Shown here piece by piece: positions 6,319 through 12,996 of a stretch of DNA of 12,996 nucleotides; the stretch's first letter is position 1; the number at the start of each line of letters is the position of its first letter. This DNA is from CAYPEL01 sp964409635. GTDB taxonomy: Bacteria > Pseudomonadota > Gammaproteobacteria > DSM-19610. The translations under genes and the position numbers were made by a program. The stretch is taken from contig CAYPEL010000077.1 of assembly GCA_964409635.1 (NCBI GenBank), forward strand, positions 1 to 12,996. The letters run 5' to 3'. The notes beneath the pieces were generated by a model, which worked only from the letters and a program-made list of their open reading frames with translations, made no database searches and was not told where the DNA came from.

Positions 6319-7077
6319 TCATACCGGATTATCAATGTCGATGAATAGATGCTCTAAATCAAACTTCCCGGCAAGATGGGCTCCCAGGGCCTGAACTCCA
6401 TAGCGCTCCGTGGCGTGATGTCCGGCAGCAAAATAGTGTACCCCATATTCACGCGCCAGATGCACGGTCGGTTCTGATATTTCACCGCTGATAAAAGCAT
6501 CCACGCCCTGTGCGATAGCTGGCTCGAAGTAGGATTGAGCCGCACCGGTACACCAGCCGATCTTCTGTATGGCGTCTGATGTACCGGCAATATGCAACGG
6601 CGGCTGGCCCAATTCAGTGGTAATTTTTTCAATCAGCTCCGCGACCGAACGGGGTTTGTTGAACGCACCCAAACATCCCAGTTTCGGCCCAGAACCTGTT
6701 CCAAAAGCCCCCCTCACTTCAATGCCAAGGCGGCGCGCTAATTGCGCGTTATTGCCAAGTTCAGAATGCGCATCGAGTGGTAAATGATAGGCCAGAAGAT
6801 TCAGCTCTGCTGCGAGTAGTGTTTTCAGCCGGCGTTGCTTTATTCCTGTAATACACGGATTTTCGCCCTTCCAAAAATAACCATGATGCACTAGCAGCAG
6901 ATCCGCCCGGGCCTGAACTGCCGCGTCTACCAGCGCCTGAGAAGCGGTAACGCCACTGACAATTTTTGTCACCGAGGTACGGCCCTCAACCTGTAACCCG
7001 TTCGGGCAATAATCCTGGAATTGATCTGCCAACAACAGCTCGTCACAATATTTAACCAGGGTTGTTAAATTAACCAT
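6319..7077 (-). CDS. Nif3/YbgI-family dinuclear metal protein
   Basis: Member of the Nif3-like family (E. coli YbgI, sometimes named GTP cyclohydrolase I type 2 homologue). It is a toroid-forming protein with a two-metal centre whose cellular role is not settled. The 252 aa show all expected ligands: HHG (H64, H65), D102 in HLPLDAH, and H220 and E224 in AAGHHATE. The conserved N-terminal DYCPNGLQVEG (22-32) is also present. This is the short form without the inserted domain seen in some Gram-positive members. An AAGG stands 7 nt upstream of the ATG. It lies between petA (same strand, 188 bp) and algW (divergent), a neighbourhood I recall from other gammaproteobacteria. Confidence 0.93.
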   Translation of the reverse strand: MVNLTTLVKYCDELLLADQFQDYCPNGLQVEGRTSVTKIVSGVTASQALVDAAVQARADLLLVHHGYFWKGENPCITGIKQRRLKTLLAAELNLLAYHLPLDAHSELGNNAQLARRLGIEVRGAFGTGSGPKLGCLGAFNKPRSVAELIEKITTELGQPPLHIAGTSDAIQKIGWCTGAAQSYFEPAIAQGVDAFISGEISEPTVHLAREYGVHYFAAGHHATERYGVQALGAHLAGKFDLEHLFIDIDNPV

Positions 7078-7189
7078 AGCCTGCCTTCGATAGGGTTGGA
7101 ATCTTCATTAATAGTCTCGATGAAACAGCAGAATTGTAAAGGGAAATACACTATTTAAGTATTCCGTAGTCCAGCTATTAGTAGGATAA

Positions 7190-7233
7190 TACCTGGATCC
7201 TGCAAGCCTGCGCACGCTTGCAGGATCCAGGTA
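7190..7233. repeat. 18-bp perfect inverted repeat in the nif3-like/algW divergent region
   Basis: TACCTGGATCCTGCAAGC (7190-7207) is exactly mirrored at 7216-7233 around an 8-nt loop. No T-run follows on either strand. It ends 32 bp before the favoured algW ATG, so it could be a leader structure or an operator, or it could insulate the two divergent genes. The TTG at 7218, the alternative algW start, lies inside the right arm. Confidence 0.6.
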
Positions 7234-7265
7234 ATAGTATCCAATCAGCCGTGCCGGTAACAGAC

Positions 7266-8438
7266 ATGAAAATATTCGACGCCTTATCCTTTTTCTTCAA
7301 AGCCGCTGTGATCGGTCTTTTTGCGGCGGTAATGATCTGGTTTATACAACCCGAGTGGCTGATTGCGCACTCCCGCGTGGTTGAAATAAAACAGGCGCCA
7401 GGGTACGAAACCCGTGATCGAAATTCCTTACAGGCACCGGCCCCCACCTCCTATGCAGATGCCGTAGAACCGGCGGCGCGCGCTGTGGTGAATATTTATA
7501 CGGCTAAAACCATTACCCGCAAGCGTCATCCCCTGCTCGACGACCCAGTCTTTCGGCATTTTTTTGGTGACCAGTTACAAGCGCCCCGCAAACAGGTCCA
7601 AACCAGCCTGGGTTCAGGTGTGATTATTTCAGAGCAGGGCTATATTCTCACCAATAACCATGTAATCGCCGGTGCGGATGAAATACAGATACTGCTCAAT
7701 GATGGCCGTAATGCAAAGGCTTCAGTGGTGGGTATGGACGAGGATACTGACCTCGCGGTGTTGCATATCGATCTCAAGGATCTACCCGTCATTCCGATGG
7801 GTAACTCGACGAGCTTGCGCGTCGGCGATGTGTCACTGGCGATTGGTAATCCCTATGGTGTAGGACAAACGGTGACGCTCGGCATCATCAGCGCGACTGG
7901 CCGCAACCAACTCGGCATTAACCGCTTCGAGGATTTCATCCAGACCGATGCCGCCATTAATCCGGGCAACTCCGGCGGCGCACTGATTAACGCCCACGGT
8001 GAATTGATCGGAATCAATACCGCGATCTACAGCCGCTCAGGTGGGTCTCAAGGGATAGGATTTGCCATCCCGGCTTATCTCGCCGCTGACGTCATGAAGC
8101 AACTGATCGAGCAAGGCCATGTTGAGCGTGGCTGGATCGGAATTGAAGCCCAAGATCTGACGCCGGAACTGGCCGATAGCTTTGGCATGGACGATACCAG
8201 TGGCATACTGATTGCGGGCGTGTTGCGGGGCGGACCGGCGGATCGGGCCGGGATTGAACCTGGTGACGTCATCCAGACGATCAATGGACGCGCTGTCATC
8301 AGCAGCCGTAGCGCAATGAACACCATTGCCCAGAGCGGGCCGAATGCAGAAGTCGTCATTCGCGGATTACGTGACGGCAAATCATTCACGCTCAAAGCCA
8401 AAACTGCACTCAGACCTGATTTTGTAAAAAAACGTTAA
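7266..8438 (+). CDS. algW: AlgW/DegS-type periplasmic serine protease (S1C, one PDZ domain)
   Basis: An inner-membrane-anchored protease of the DegS/AlgW group. In relatives it senses misfolded outer-membrane proteins and cleaves the anti-sigma factor (RseA or MucA) to start the sigma-E response. From ATG at 7266 the protein is 390 aa, close to Pseudomonas AlgW. It has an N-terminal membrane anchor (about 10-27) and a trypsin-like domain with His132 (TNNHVIAG), Asp162 (DTDLAVL) and Ser236 (NPGNSGGAL). A single PDZ domain spans about 290-380, which separates it from two-PDZ DegP/MucD. The open frame could begin at TTG 7218, but that codon lies in a hairpin, and the ATG start places the anchor normally. 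No strong ribosome-binding site precedes either. No rseA or mucA is in view. Confidence 0.92.
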   Translation: MKIFDALSFFFKAAVIGLFAAVMIWFIQPEWLIAHSRVVEIKQAPGYETRDRNSLQAPAPTSYADAVEPAARAVVNIYTAKTITRKRHPLLDDPVFRHFFGDQLQAPRKQVQTSLGSGVIISEQGYILTNNHVIAGADEIQILLNDGRNAKASVVGMDEDTDLAVLHIDLKDLPVIPMGNSTSLRVGDVSLAIGNPYGVGQTVTLGIISATGRNQLGINRFEDFIQTDAAINPGNSGGALINAHGELIGINTAIYSRSGGSQGIGFAIPAYLAADVMKQLIEQGHVERGWIGIEAQDLTPELADSFGMDDTSGILIAGVLRGGPADRAGIEPGDVIQTINGRAVISSRSAMNTIAQSGPNAEVVIRGLRDGKSFTLKAKTALRPDFVKKR

Positions 8439-8516
8439 CCCGCAAGAGCCGAGTTTATTCCGCCAAAGGCCGTGGCAGAGATTAAGTTATGCCTATTAAC
8501 CGCACGCGTGGGAATT

Positions 8517-8993
8517 TCAAGATTTGTCCAACTCAGCCTGTTTTTGTTGAATATATTTTTCCAGCTGCTCGCGGGTAACCGGGCCCACCTGACGCGCGAC
8601 CGGGGTGCCGTCAGGGGCAATAATATAGGTCGTTGGAAGCCCTGGAATCGGACCCAGGGGAGTATGCATCACCGGTTCTGATCTTAGTACGGGGTAATTT
8701 ATGAGAAAGGATTCTGCAAAAGCGGTGAGCTGTTCAAGGCCGATGTCTTCACTATTGATGCCGATTACAACCGCAGTGTCTTTATGGTGCCGCTCGTGGA
8801 AATCCACCAGATCCGGAATCTCTTCCAGGCAGGGCGGGCACCAGGTGGCCCAGTAATTTACAATCACCCACTTGCCTTTGAAGTCAGCGAGCGACACTGT
8901 TTTTCCCTTCAAATCCGGCAGGCTGTAGTCAATCACTTCGGCCTGTGCCGTAAAAGCTAGGATAGAAAACACACATACAATTATGAATCGCAT
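8517..8993 (-). CDS. Secreted TlpA/ResA-like thioredoxin-fold protein
   Basis: Periplasmic thiol-disulfide protein. The 158 aa comprise a signal peptide (MRFIIVCVFSILAFTAQA, 1-18), then the TlpA-type DYSLPDLKGKTVSLADFKGK. The active site is WATWCPPC with C52 and C55, and the cis-proline is P120 in GLPTTY. Such proteins usually act as reductants in cytochrome c maturation or in periplasmic redox repair; the partner here is unknown. Ribosome-binding GGAG lies 8-9 nt before the ATG. It converges with algW (78 bp apart, no clear terminator) and has no same-strand partner nearby. Confidence 0.9.
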   Translation of the reverse strand: MRFIIVCVFSILAFTAQAEVIDYSLPDLKGKTVSLADFKGKWVIVNYWATWCPPCLEEIPDLVDFHERHHKDTAVVIGINSEDIGLEQLTAFAESFLINYPVLRSEPVMHTPLGPIPGLPTTYIIAPDGTPVARQVGPVTREQLEKYIQQKQAELDKS

Positions 8994-9338
8994 AAATTAA
9001 ACTCCACTTCCTGGCATTCAGCCTGCAGTTATTCCTTCTTGGGACTCATTTGATGCAGATATTGTTCCCGATTTATTCATATCGGTATTCTATCAATAAC
9101 TGGAAAAAACCGTTTGGCTGTTCAGCGGACGCGATACTGCCCACCAGCGTAATACCGACAGCGGTGGCCGTCCATGCACAACCCAGGATCCGAATAATGG
9201 CGTAACCGGATTGCGGAAAAGACCAACACGCTGGCCTGAATCTCACCCTCTCTAGTTTCAGCACTTTTTGTCGCTAAACTGAGTTGACCAATAATTAACT
9301 ACAGGGGTAAACCACCCCAAGAAGAATTCTCATTAGTA
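8994..9338. other. Intergenic region between tlpA-like and PilZ-like genes
   Basis: 345 bp separating divergent genes. It contains one short minus-strand frame (9073-9264, GTG start, 63 aa) with a hydrophobic stretch IIRILGCAWTATAVGITLVG. It has no ribosome-binding site and I do not count it as a gene. TTGACC at 9284-9289 could be a -35 for the plus-strand gene, but the matching -10 is poor. No RNA gene is recognised. Confidence 0.4.
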
Positions 9339-10937
9339 ATGAGTACGTTACAGCTAACAATACCCACGCAACTGGATGATGCGTCAGGCGCTAGCCGGGT
9401 TAAGCCCCGCGAAGTCGCAAAGTGGCTGGAGAATTTACCTTTTCTGGATTTGCAGCGCACGGCGCCTGCGATCCACCAGCAACTGCGGCTTTTTAACCGC
9501 ATGGCCATGCCGCCTGCACAGCGTATTCAAATTCTGGATGCCTTCCGGACGGCTTATGCACGCCTGAGAAATTCGAAACCTGGCGCCCATCAGGCGTTGA
9601 ACTTTAACCTGGAATCCTTGTGCAAAAGACAGTGCCAGGACTTGGCATTTGGTTACAAAATCGCCATCCAGGATTTGCTTGCTAAAAAATTTTCCCTGGG
9701 CCAGAAAAAACCGCTTGGGCAAGCCATTGGCGGGGCCATCGATTGTCTCAGCCATCATGTCACTTATTTCTTTGAAGCCTATCAGCTGACGCCACGCGCG
9801 CTCTGGTCAGAAGCGGTTTTATTGTTCCGCTTTGCCCAGGAAAAAGGCATCGACCAGAATAAGATCAAAACCATCGATAACGAGTCAGCTTCACTGCAGC
9901 ATATATTTACCAGTATGGCATTACTACGCCTGGCCGACCCTTACCAGTTTCAACCTGGCGCGGTCTGGAAACTGCGCCGCTATCTCGATCACCATAGTGA
10001 AAAAGCCCACTTGTTTGACTCGTCATCCATGGAGTCCGACAGGCAGGCGCGGCTGGTCGTAGATAACAGCGATGATGTTAAATCTCACGTCCTGCTGGTC
10101 AGTGTCTCAAAGCTGATGCAACAAATTCACCAAGATCTTGATTTACTCGCACAGCCTAAAAAACCTGTGATTGCCGGCTTCCCGGTAGAAATGAGCCGCC
10201 ATGAAATCAGCCACCCACTGCGGCGTGTCATCGCCACCTGGGAGCGCATGCTCGAACGCAAAACCAGCCTGTTATCAGCCATGGATGATCGCAGCAACCG
10301 GAAATCCGACCGGACAGCCATCCATCAAAAATTAGAACTAGTCGCCAGCGTCAGCGGCATTTGGTACGCACTCAATAATCTGCGGCCATTCGATCCGCAA
10401 ATGTTTGATCAGAAACACAGCGATGAAATTGATTTGAGCCTTAATCAAGGCACCACCCCGCAAAGGCAGGTGCGCCAACATAATATTGCTTCCTGTTCGA
10501 CAATCAACCGCAGTGCAGGCGGAGTTGCACTACGCGCCGATATACTGGAAGGCATGGTCGTACACGTTGGCCAGTTAGTCGCACTGCACCGGTCAGAGAC
10601 GGATAGCGATGCCTGGATTCTAGCAGTCTGCCGCTGGCTGATAGAACGCAATGGCAGTAATGTCGATATTGGCCTGCAGTACCTGACAAAAGATGCTAAA
10701 CCCATTGCTATCCGCAACCGCCTTGGTGAAATGACTAATGCAGGCGTCATACCTGCCTTTGCGGCAAACCAAAGCAACCGGTCTATACTCGTCACCCAGC
10801 CCGGTATTTTCCGTGAGGATGGGCGGATGGAAATCTATGATAAGCAGGGGCGCATGTCATCGGTTCGTTGCGGCAAACTACTCGAAGCCTGTACAGGTTA
10901 TGAGCGTTTCACCTACCAGGTCGAAGAAACTGATTAA
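9339..10937 (+). CDS. Large protein with C-terminal PilZ-like domain (possible c-di-GMP effector)
   Basis: A 532-aa soluble protein with no signal peptide or membrane helix. The first ~370 residues are largely helical (for example 23-75, 95-150, 290-350) and match no domain I can name. Residues about 375-450 look like a PilZ beta-barrel. They include NRSAGG at 390-395, which fits the PilZ motif [D/N]xSxxG, then GVALRADI, GMVVHVGQLVALH, WILAVCRWLIERNGSNVDIGLQYL and a final segment to 532. The second c-di-GMP element RxxxR is not cleanly present; only RQVR occurs at 376-379. Size and layout recall FimW-type proteins of Pseudomonas, which bind c-di-GMP and affect type IV pili, but this is a tentative parallel. 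The ribosome-binding site is weak (AAGAAG, some 14 nt upstream). It is transcribed alone and ends at a bidirectional terminator. Confidence 0.85.
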   Translation: MSTLQLTIPTQLDDASGASRVKPREVAKWLENLPFLDLQRTAPAIHQQLRLFNRMAMPPAQRIQILDAFRTAYARLRNSKPGAHQALNFNLESLCKRQCQDLAFGYKIAIQDLLAKKFSLGQKKPLGQAIGGAIDCLSHHVTYFFEAYQLTPRALWSEAVLLFRFAQEKGIDQNKIKTIDNESASLQHIFTSMALLRLADPYQFQPGAVWKLRRYLDHHSEKAHLFDSSSMESDRQARLVVDNSDDVKSHVLLVSVSKLMQQIHQDLDLLAQPKKPVIAGFPVEMSRHEISHPLRRVIATWERMLERKTSLLSAMDDRSNRKSDRTAIHQKLELVASVSGIWYALNNLRPFDPQMFDQKHSDEIDLSLNQGTTPQRQVRQHNIASCSTINRSAGGVALRADILEGMVVHVGQLVALHRSETDSDAWILAVCRWLIERNGSNVDIGLQYLTKDAKPIAIRNRLGEMTNAGVIPAFAANQSNRSILVTQPGIFREDGRMEIYDKQGRMSSVRCGKLLEACTGYERFTYQVEETD

Positions 10938-10997
10938 AGCTCCAAACTATATGTAGCTGCAAATTTATTCGCAGCTACGCACACATTTTTAGATCAT

Positions 10998-11027
10998 AAA
11001 AAAAAGGCCCTTAGAGGGCCTTTTTTA
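10998..11027. terminator. Bidirectional rho-independent terminator
   Basis: GGCCC (11006-11010) and GGGCC (11016-11020) close a 5-nt TTAGA loop. They are flanked by an A-run on the left and six T on the right, so a terminator forms in both directions. It serves the PilZ-like gene (plus) and the lipoprotein gene (minus), which converge here. Confidence 0.93.
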
Positions 11028-11045
11028 TAGTTAAATATAAGACTG

Positions 11046-11405
11046 CTACTTCATACCGAACTTAGCCATCTGTTGTTCATACTGTTGTACAGCAGCATCT
11101 GCCTGGAGTTTTGCTTTGTTGGCCATTTTAATCGCGCCAGGATTGTCGCCCTTACCTGCTGCGGCTTCGGCTTCTTTGAGGAACTTCTCGGTGTCACGCC
11201 AGATCCAGTCATTTGCTTTTGCTTTACCAATAGCTGACTTGGCGGCAGTAATGGCTTGGGTTGCCTCAGGACTGGCAGCTGAGGTTTTTACAGCGGCAGC
11301 CGTTTTAGCTGCAGCTTTACTACCCCCCGAACTCGAACAGCCAACTGACAGTGCCGCACAGAAAATAACCACTGCCATCCGCTTCAGGAAATCAGTTGTC
11401 TTCAT
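11046..11405 (-). CDS. Small lipoprotein, SoxXA-binding-protein-like
   Basis: A 119-aa exported lipoprotein. The signal peptide is MKTTDFLKRMAVVIFCAALSVGCSS, with lipobox LSVGC and the lipidated Cys at 23. An Ala/Lys-rich helical stretch (about 30-62) follows, then DWIWRDTEKFLKEAEAAAGK and GDNPGAIKMANKAKLQADAAVQQY, predicted to be coiled helices. The WRDT...GD...AIKxANKAKxQA pattern is what I remember from proteins labelled SoxXA-binding protein (SoxK/SAXB), which assist the SoxXA cytochrome in thiosulfate oxidation. No sox genes are adjacent, and Ala/Lys helical lipoproteins of the Lpp type can look alike. Ribosome-binding GGAG lies 10 nt before the ATG; a promoter is proposed at 11468-11496. 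Confidence 0.88.
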   Translation of the reverse strand: MKTTDFLKRMAVVIFCAALSVGCSSSGGSKAAAKTAAAVKTSAASPEATQAITAAKSAIGKAKANDWIWRDTEKFLKEAEAAAGKGDNPGAIKMANKAKLQADAAVQQYEQQMAKFGMK

Positions 11406-11467
11406 TTAAAAATCGCTCCGCTAGTTGGTTGAAATATTTAGATATTATTCACTTAATACATACCGCA

Positions 11468-11496
11468 ACGCTACCACCCAGACTAGAGGCTGTCAA
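11468..11496 (-). promoter_or_regulatory. Sigma-70-like promoter for the small lipoprotein gene
   Basis: Minus-strand TTGACA (11491-11496), a perfect -35, is followed after exactly 17 bp by TAGCGT (11468-11473), which keeps T1, A2 and T6 of the -10 consensus. The start would fall near 11461, about 55 nt before the ATG. Confidence 0.5.
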
Positions 11497-11759
11497 GCGT
11501 ACGGCATTTTGACGAGGCATGCGGTTTATAGAGACGCTCCGGGGTATATTTTATTCCGTAAATTAAGTTTGATCTGCTTAATTCGCAGTCCATCAACATG
11601 ATAACGACGAGTTCAGTGTCCTATGGTCTGTCAATGTTAGGCGCCCTTCCCTTATCAAACACTATAACGCCGTTGCGGGTGAAACAGAATGGGCTAGACG
11701 CTGATGCATTGAATTTGTGAGAATACAGATAATCAACCTAATCTGGAGATAAATAAACC
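11497..11759. other. Intergenic region upstream of arsC
   Basis: Together with the promoter segment, about 350 bp separate the divergent lipoprotein and arsC genes. I see no ORF of note, no RNA gene and no strong repeat. TTGAAT near 11714 with TAATCA 15 bp further on is a poor promoter candidate for arsC. GGAGA stands about 10 nt before the arsC ATG. Confidence 0.4.
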
Positions 11760-12122
11760 ATGTCAGAAAAGCCCAAGACCACCCTTTACCACAACCCTCG
11801 TTGCACCAAGTCGCGCCAAACGCTGGCCTTACTTCAGGAACAGGGTATCGAACCAGAAATCATTGAATATCTGAACACCCCCCCAGATAAAAAACAACTC
11901 AACGAGATACTGGATAAGTTAGGGCTGGAGCCACGTGAGTTGATGCGCACATTCGAAGCTGAATACAAAGACGCCAATCTTGCAGATGATAGTCTCAGCC
12001 GGGACGACCTCATAAACGCCATGCTCGAACACCCAATGCTAATTCAGCGGCCCATCGTTTTGGCCAATGGCAAGGTTGCTCTCGGCCGGCCACCGGAACA
12101 GGTTCTGGAGCTATTTAAGTGA
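11760..12122 (+). CDS. arsC: ArsC-family (glutaredoxin-type) arsenate reductase or YfgD-like
   Basis: A thioredoxin-fold reductase of the ArsC family. Genuine members reduce arsenate to arsenite using glutathione and glutaredoxin. The 120-aa protein has HNPRCTKSR with the catalytic C15, and R63, R97 (QRPIV) and R110 (GRPPEQVLELF). These match E. coli plasmid ArsC C12, R60, R94 and R107 with a constant offset of three. The protein is shorter than plasmid ArsC (141 aa) and like chromosomal YfgD. There is no arsR, arsB or acr3 nearby, so arsenate may not be the real substrate. Its TGA overlaps the GTG of the next gene. Confidence 0.92.
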   Translation: MSEKPKTTLYHNPRCTKSRQTLALLQEQGIEPEIIEYLNTPPDKKQLNEILDKLGLEPRELMRTFEAEYKDANLADDSLSRDDLINAMLEHPMLIQRPIVLANGKVALGRPPEQVLELFK

Positions 12123-12712
12123 CCGAAATCCTGGTGCTCTATTACAGCCGCTATGGTGCAACAGCAGAAATGGCGCGGCTGATAGCGCGTGGTATAGAAG
12201 AAGTTCCCGATAGTCAGGCTAAATTGCGCACAGTACCGGCAGTGTCAACGGTTTGTGAAGCCAGCGAAGACAGCATACCGGATGCAGGCGCTCCCTATGC
12301 AACACTCGCTGATTTGCAGACTTGTAACGGACTGGCGCTTGGCAGCCCAACCCGCTTTGGCAATATGGCAGCGCCTCTAAAATATTTTATCGATACCACC
12401 AGCAGCTTGTGGCTAGGGGGTGAATTAATCGGTAAACCCGCCGCCGTGTTTACTTCCACATCAAGTCTGCACGGTGGCCAGGAAACGACGCTGATTTCAA
12501 TGATGTTGCCACTGTTTCACCACGGCATGTTGTTGACTGGGATTCCCTACAGCGAAACAGCATTACTGCATACTGAGACAGGTGGAACACCGTATGGCGC
12601 CAGCCACCTGGCCGGGACCGACAGTAAAAAGCCACTCAGTGATCACGAACAAGCGTTATGCCGGGCGCTGGGCAAACGGCTGGCCGAAACGGCAACAAAA
12701 CTGGCCGGTTAA
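12119..12712 (+). CDS. wrbA: WrbA-type NAD(P)H:quinone oxidoreductase (flavoprotein)
   Basis: An FMN-dependent enzyme that reduces quinones by two electrons, protecting against redox cycling. The 197 aa have the flavodoxin phosphate loop YYSRYGATAEMA (8-19), GSPTRFGNMAAPLKYFID (75-92), STSSLHGGQETT (113-124) and TGGTPYGASH (154-163), all WrbA hallmarks. The start is the GTG at 12119, which overlaps the arsC stop (GTGA), so the two genes are translationally coupled. No ATG in a plausible place exists, and the GTG puts VLYYSRYG at the normal distance from the N terminus. The arsC-wrbA pairing is seen in Pseudomonas and other gammaproteobacteria. No clear intrinsic terminator follows. Confidence 0.95.
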   Translation: MTEILVLYYSRYGATAEMARLIARGIEEVPDSQAKLRTVPAVSTVCEASEDSIPDAGAPYATLADLQTCNGLALGSPTRFGNMAAPLKYFIDTTSSLWLGGELIGKPAAVFTSTSSLHGGQETTLISMMLPLFHHGMLLTGIPYSETALLHTETGGTPYGASHLAGTDSKKPLSDHEQALCRALGKRLAETATKLAG

Positions 12713-12815
12713 CTAACAACTCAACCACTATGGACTGAAAGTCCTAATACCCTACTCAAGGATAATATTTCTTGTCTCTGTATTTGATGGATCTCTATGA
12801 TGTTCTAAATATTCC

Positions 12816-12896
12816 TGAAGTGGTCTAATAGATTTGTACACCCCAGTTAAGTTCATTATCCTTAACTGGGGTGTACAAATCTATTAGACCACTTCA
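12816..12896. repeat. Perfect 36-bp inverted repeat with 9-nt spacer (MITE- or IS-end-like)
   Basis: Positions 12816-12851 and 12861-12896 are exact reverse complements, separated by TTCATTATC. The outer ends read TGAAGTGGTCTAATAG..., so the element begins TG and ends CA, as many IS3-family ends do. I cannot name the parent element, and no flanking target duplication is evident. It lies 103 bp past wrbA and has no T-run, so a terminator is a poor explanation. Confidence 0.8.
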
Positions 12897-12996
12897 TACC
12901 TGTGTAGCAACTAAAGCCTTGCACTAAAGTGCATAGTTTTAACTCAAGGGTGTCGCTACCTCGTGAAAGATTTTGGGACATCCCTGTCACCAAAAT
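12897..12996. other. Non-coding end of window with short palindromes
   Basis: Nothing coding is seen. TGCACTAAAGTGCA (12920-12933) is a 14-bp dyad, flanked by GTAGC at 12904-12908 and its complement GCTAC at 12954-12958, which could close a larger structure. GGGACATCCC lies near the end. These hint at further repeat or mobile-element sequence beyond the window but cannot be assigned. Confidence 0.3.

Noticed and set aside
7218..7265. TTG start adding 16 residues to AlgW
   Set aside because: The codon lies inside a strong hairpin arm and the extra residues would precede the membrane anchor without purpose; the ATG at 7266 fits the family length.
9073..9264. 63-aa hydrophobic minus-strand frame
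   Set aside because: It has a GTG start without a ribosome-binding site, no recognisable family, and lies in a divergent promoter region; kept only as a note.
1..12996. CRISPR array, prophage, toxin-antitoxin or defence system
   Set aside because: No regularly spaced repeats, integrase, phage genes or paired small toxin-like genes are visible; apart from the right-hand repeat the content is core.

Overview
The window looks like part of a gammaproteobacterial chromosome with middling GC. The evidence is the gene content and order: a petABC cytochrome bc1 operon running into sspA-sspB, flanked by a Nif3/YbgI-family gene and an AlgW/DegS-type periplasmic protease. A 4.5S RNA sits directly upstream of dnaX, and arsC overlaps wrbA. 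A run of 10 N at 547-556 shows that this is a scaffold of draft or metagenomic origin. A SoxXA-binding-protein-like lipoprotein hints at a sulfur-oxidising lineage, but no sox genes are in view.

Layout, left to right. The minus strand first holds dnaX (clamp-loader tau/gamma), which is broken by the gap and by a stop at the end of domain III. The 4.5S (SRP) RNA gene ffs lies just upstream of it, hidden inside a false N-terminal extension of the dnaX frame. A stretch with one possible 44-aa ORF follows, then tRNA-Ser(GGA) and a 117-bp imperfect palindromic element. Next, still on the minus strand and probably one transcription unit, come petA-petB-petC-sspA-sspB (read right to left from 6130 to 2403): Rieske protein, cytochrome b, cytochrome c1, the RNA-polymerase-associated SspA and the ClpXP adaptor SspB. 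A dyad and a possible leader hairpin precede petA. The Nif3-like gene (minus) and algW (plus) diverge from a region containing a strong 18-bp inverted repeat.

The second half holds a secreted TlpA-type thioredoxin (minus) and a 532-aa protein with a C-terminal PilZ-like domain (plus). A bidirectional terminator separates the latter from the convergent small lipoprotein gene. A tightly overlapped arsC-wrbA pair (plus) follows. The right end is non-coding and contains a perfect 36-bp fold-back repeat beginning TG and ending CA, which looks like a mobile-element remnant.

Most of this is core housekeeping: replication, protein targeting, respiration, envelope stress and protein quality control. 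I do not see a convincing new multi-gene system. The items most worth a second look are the fold-back element at the right end, the palindromic element by tRNA-Ser, the dnaX frame break, the pet leader structure, and the large PilZ-like protein with a degenerate c-di-GMP signature.
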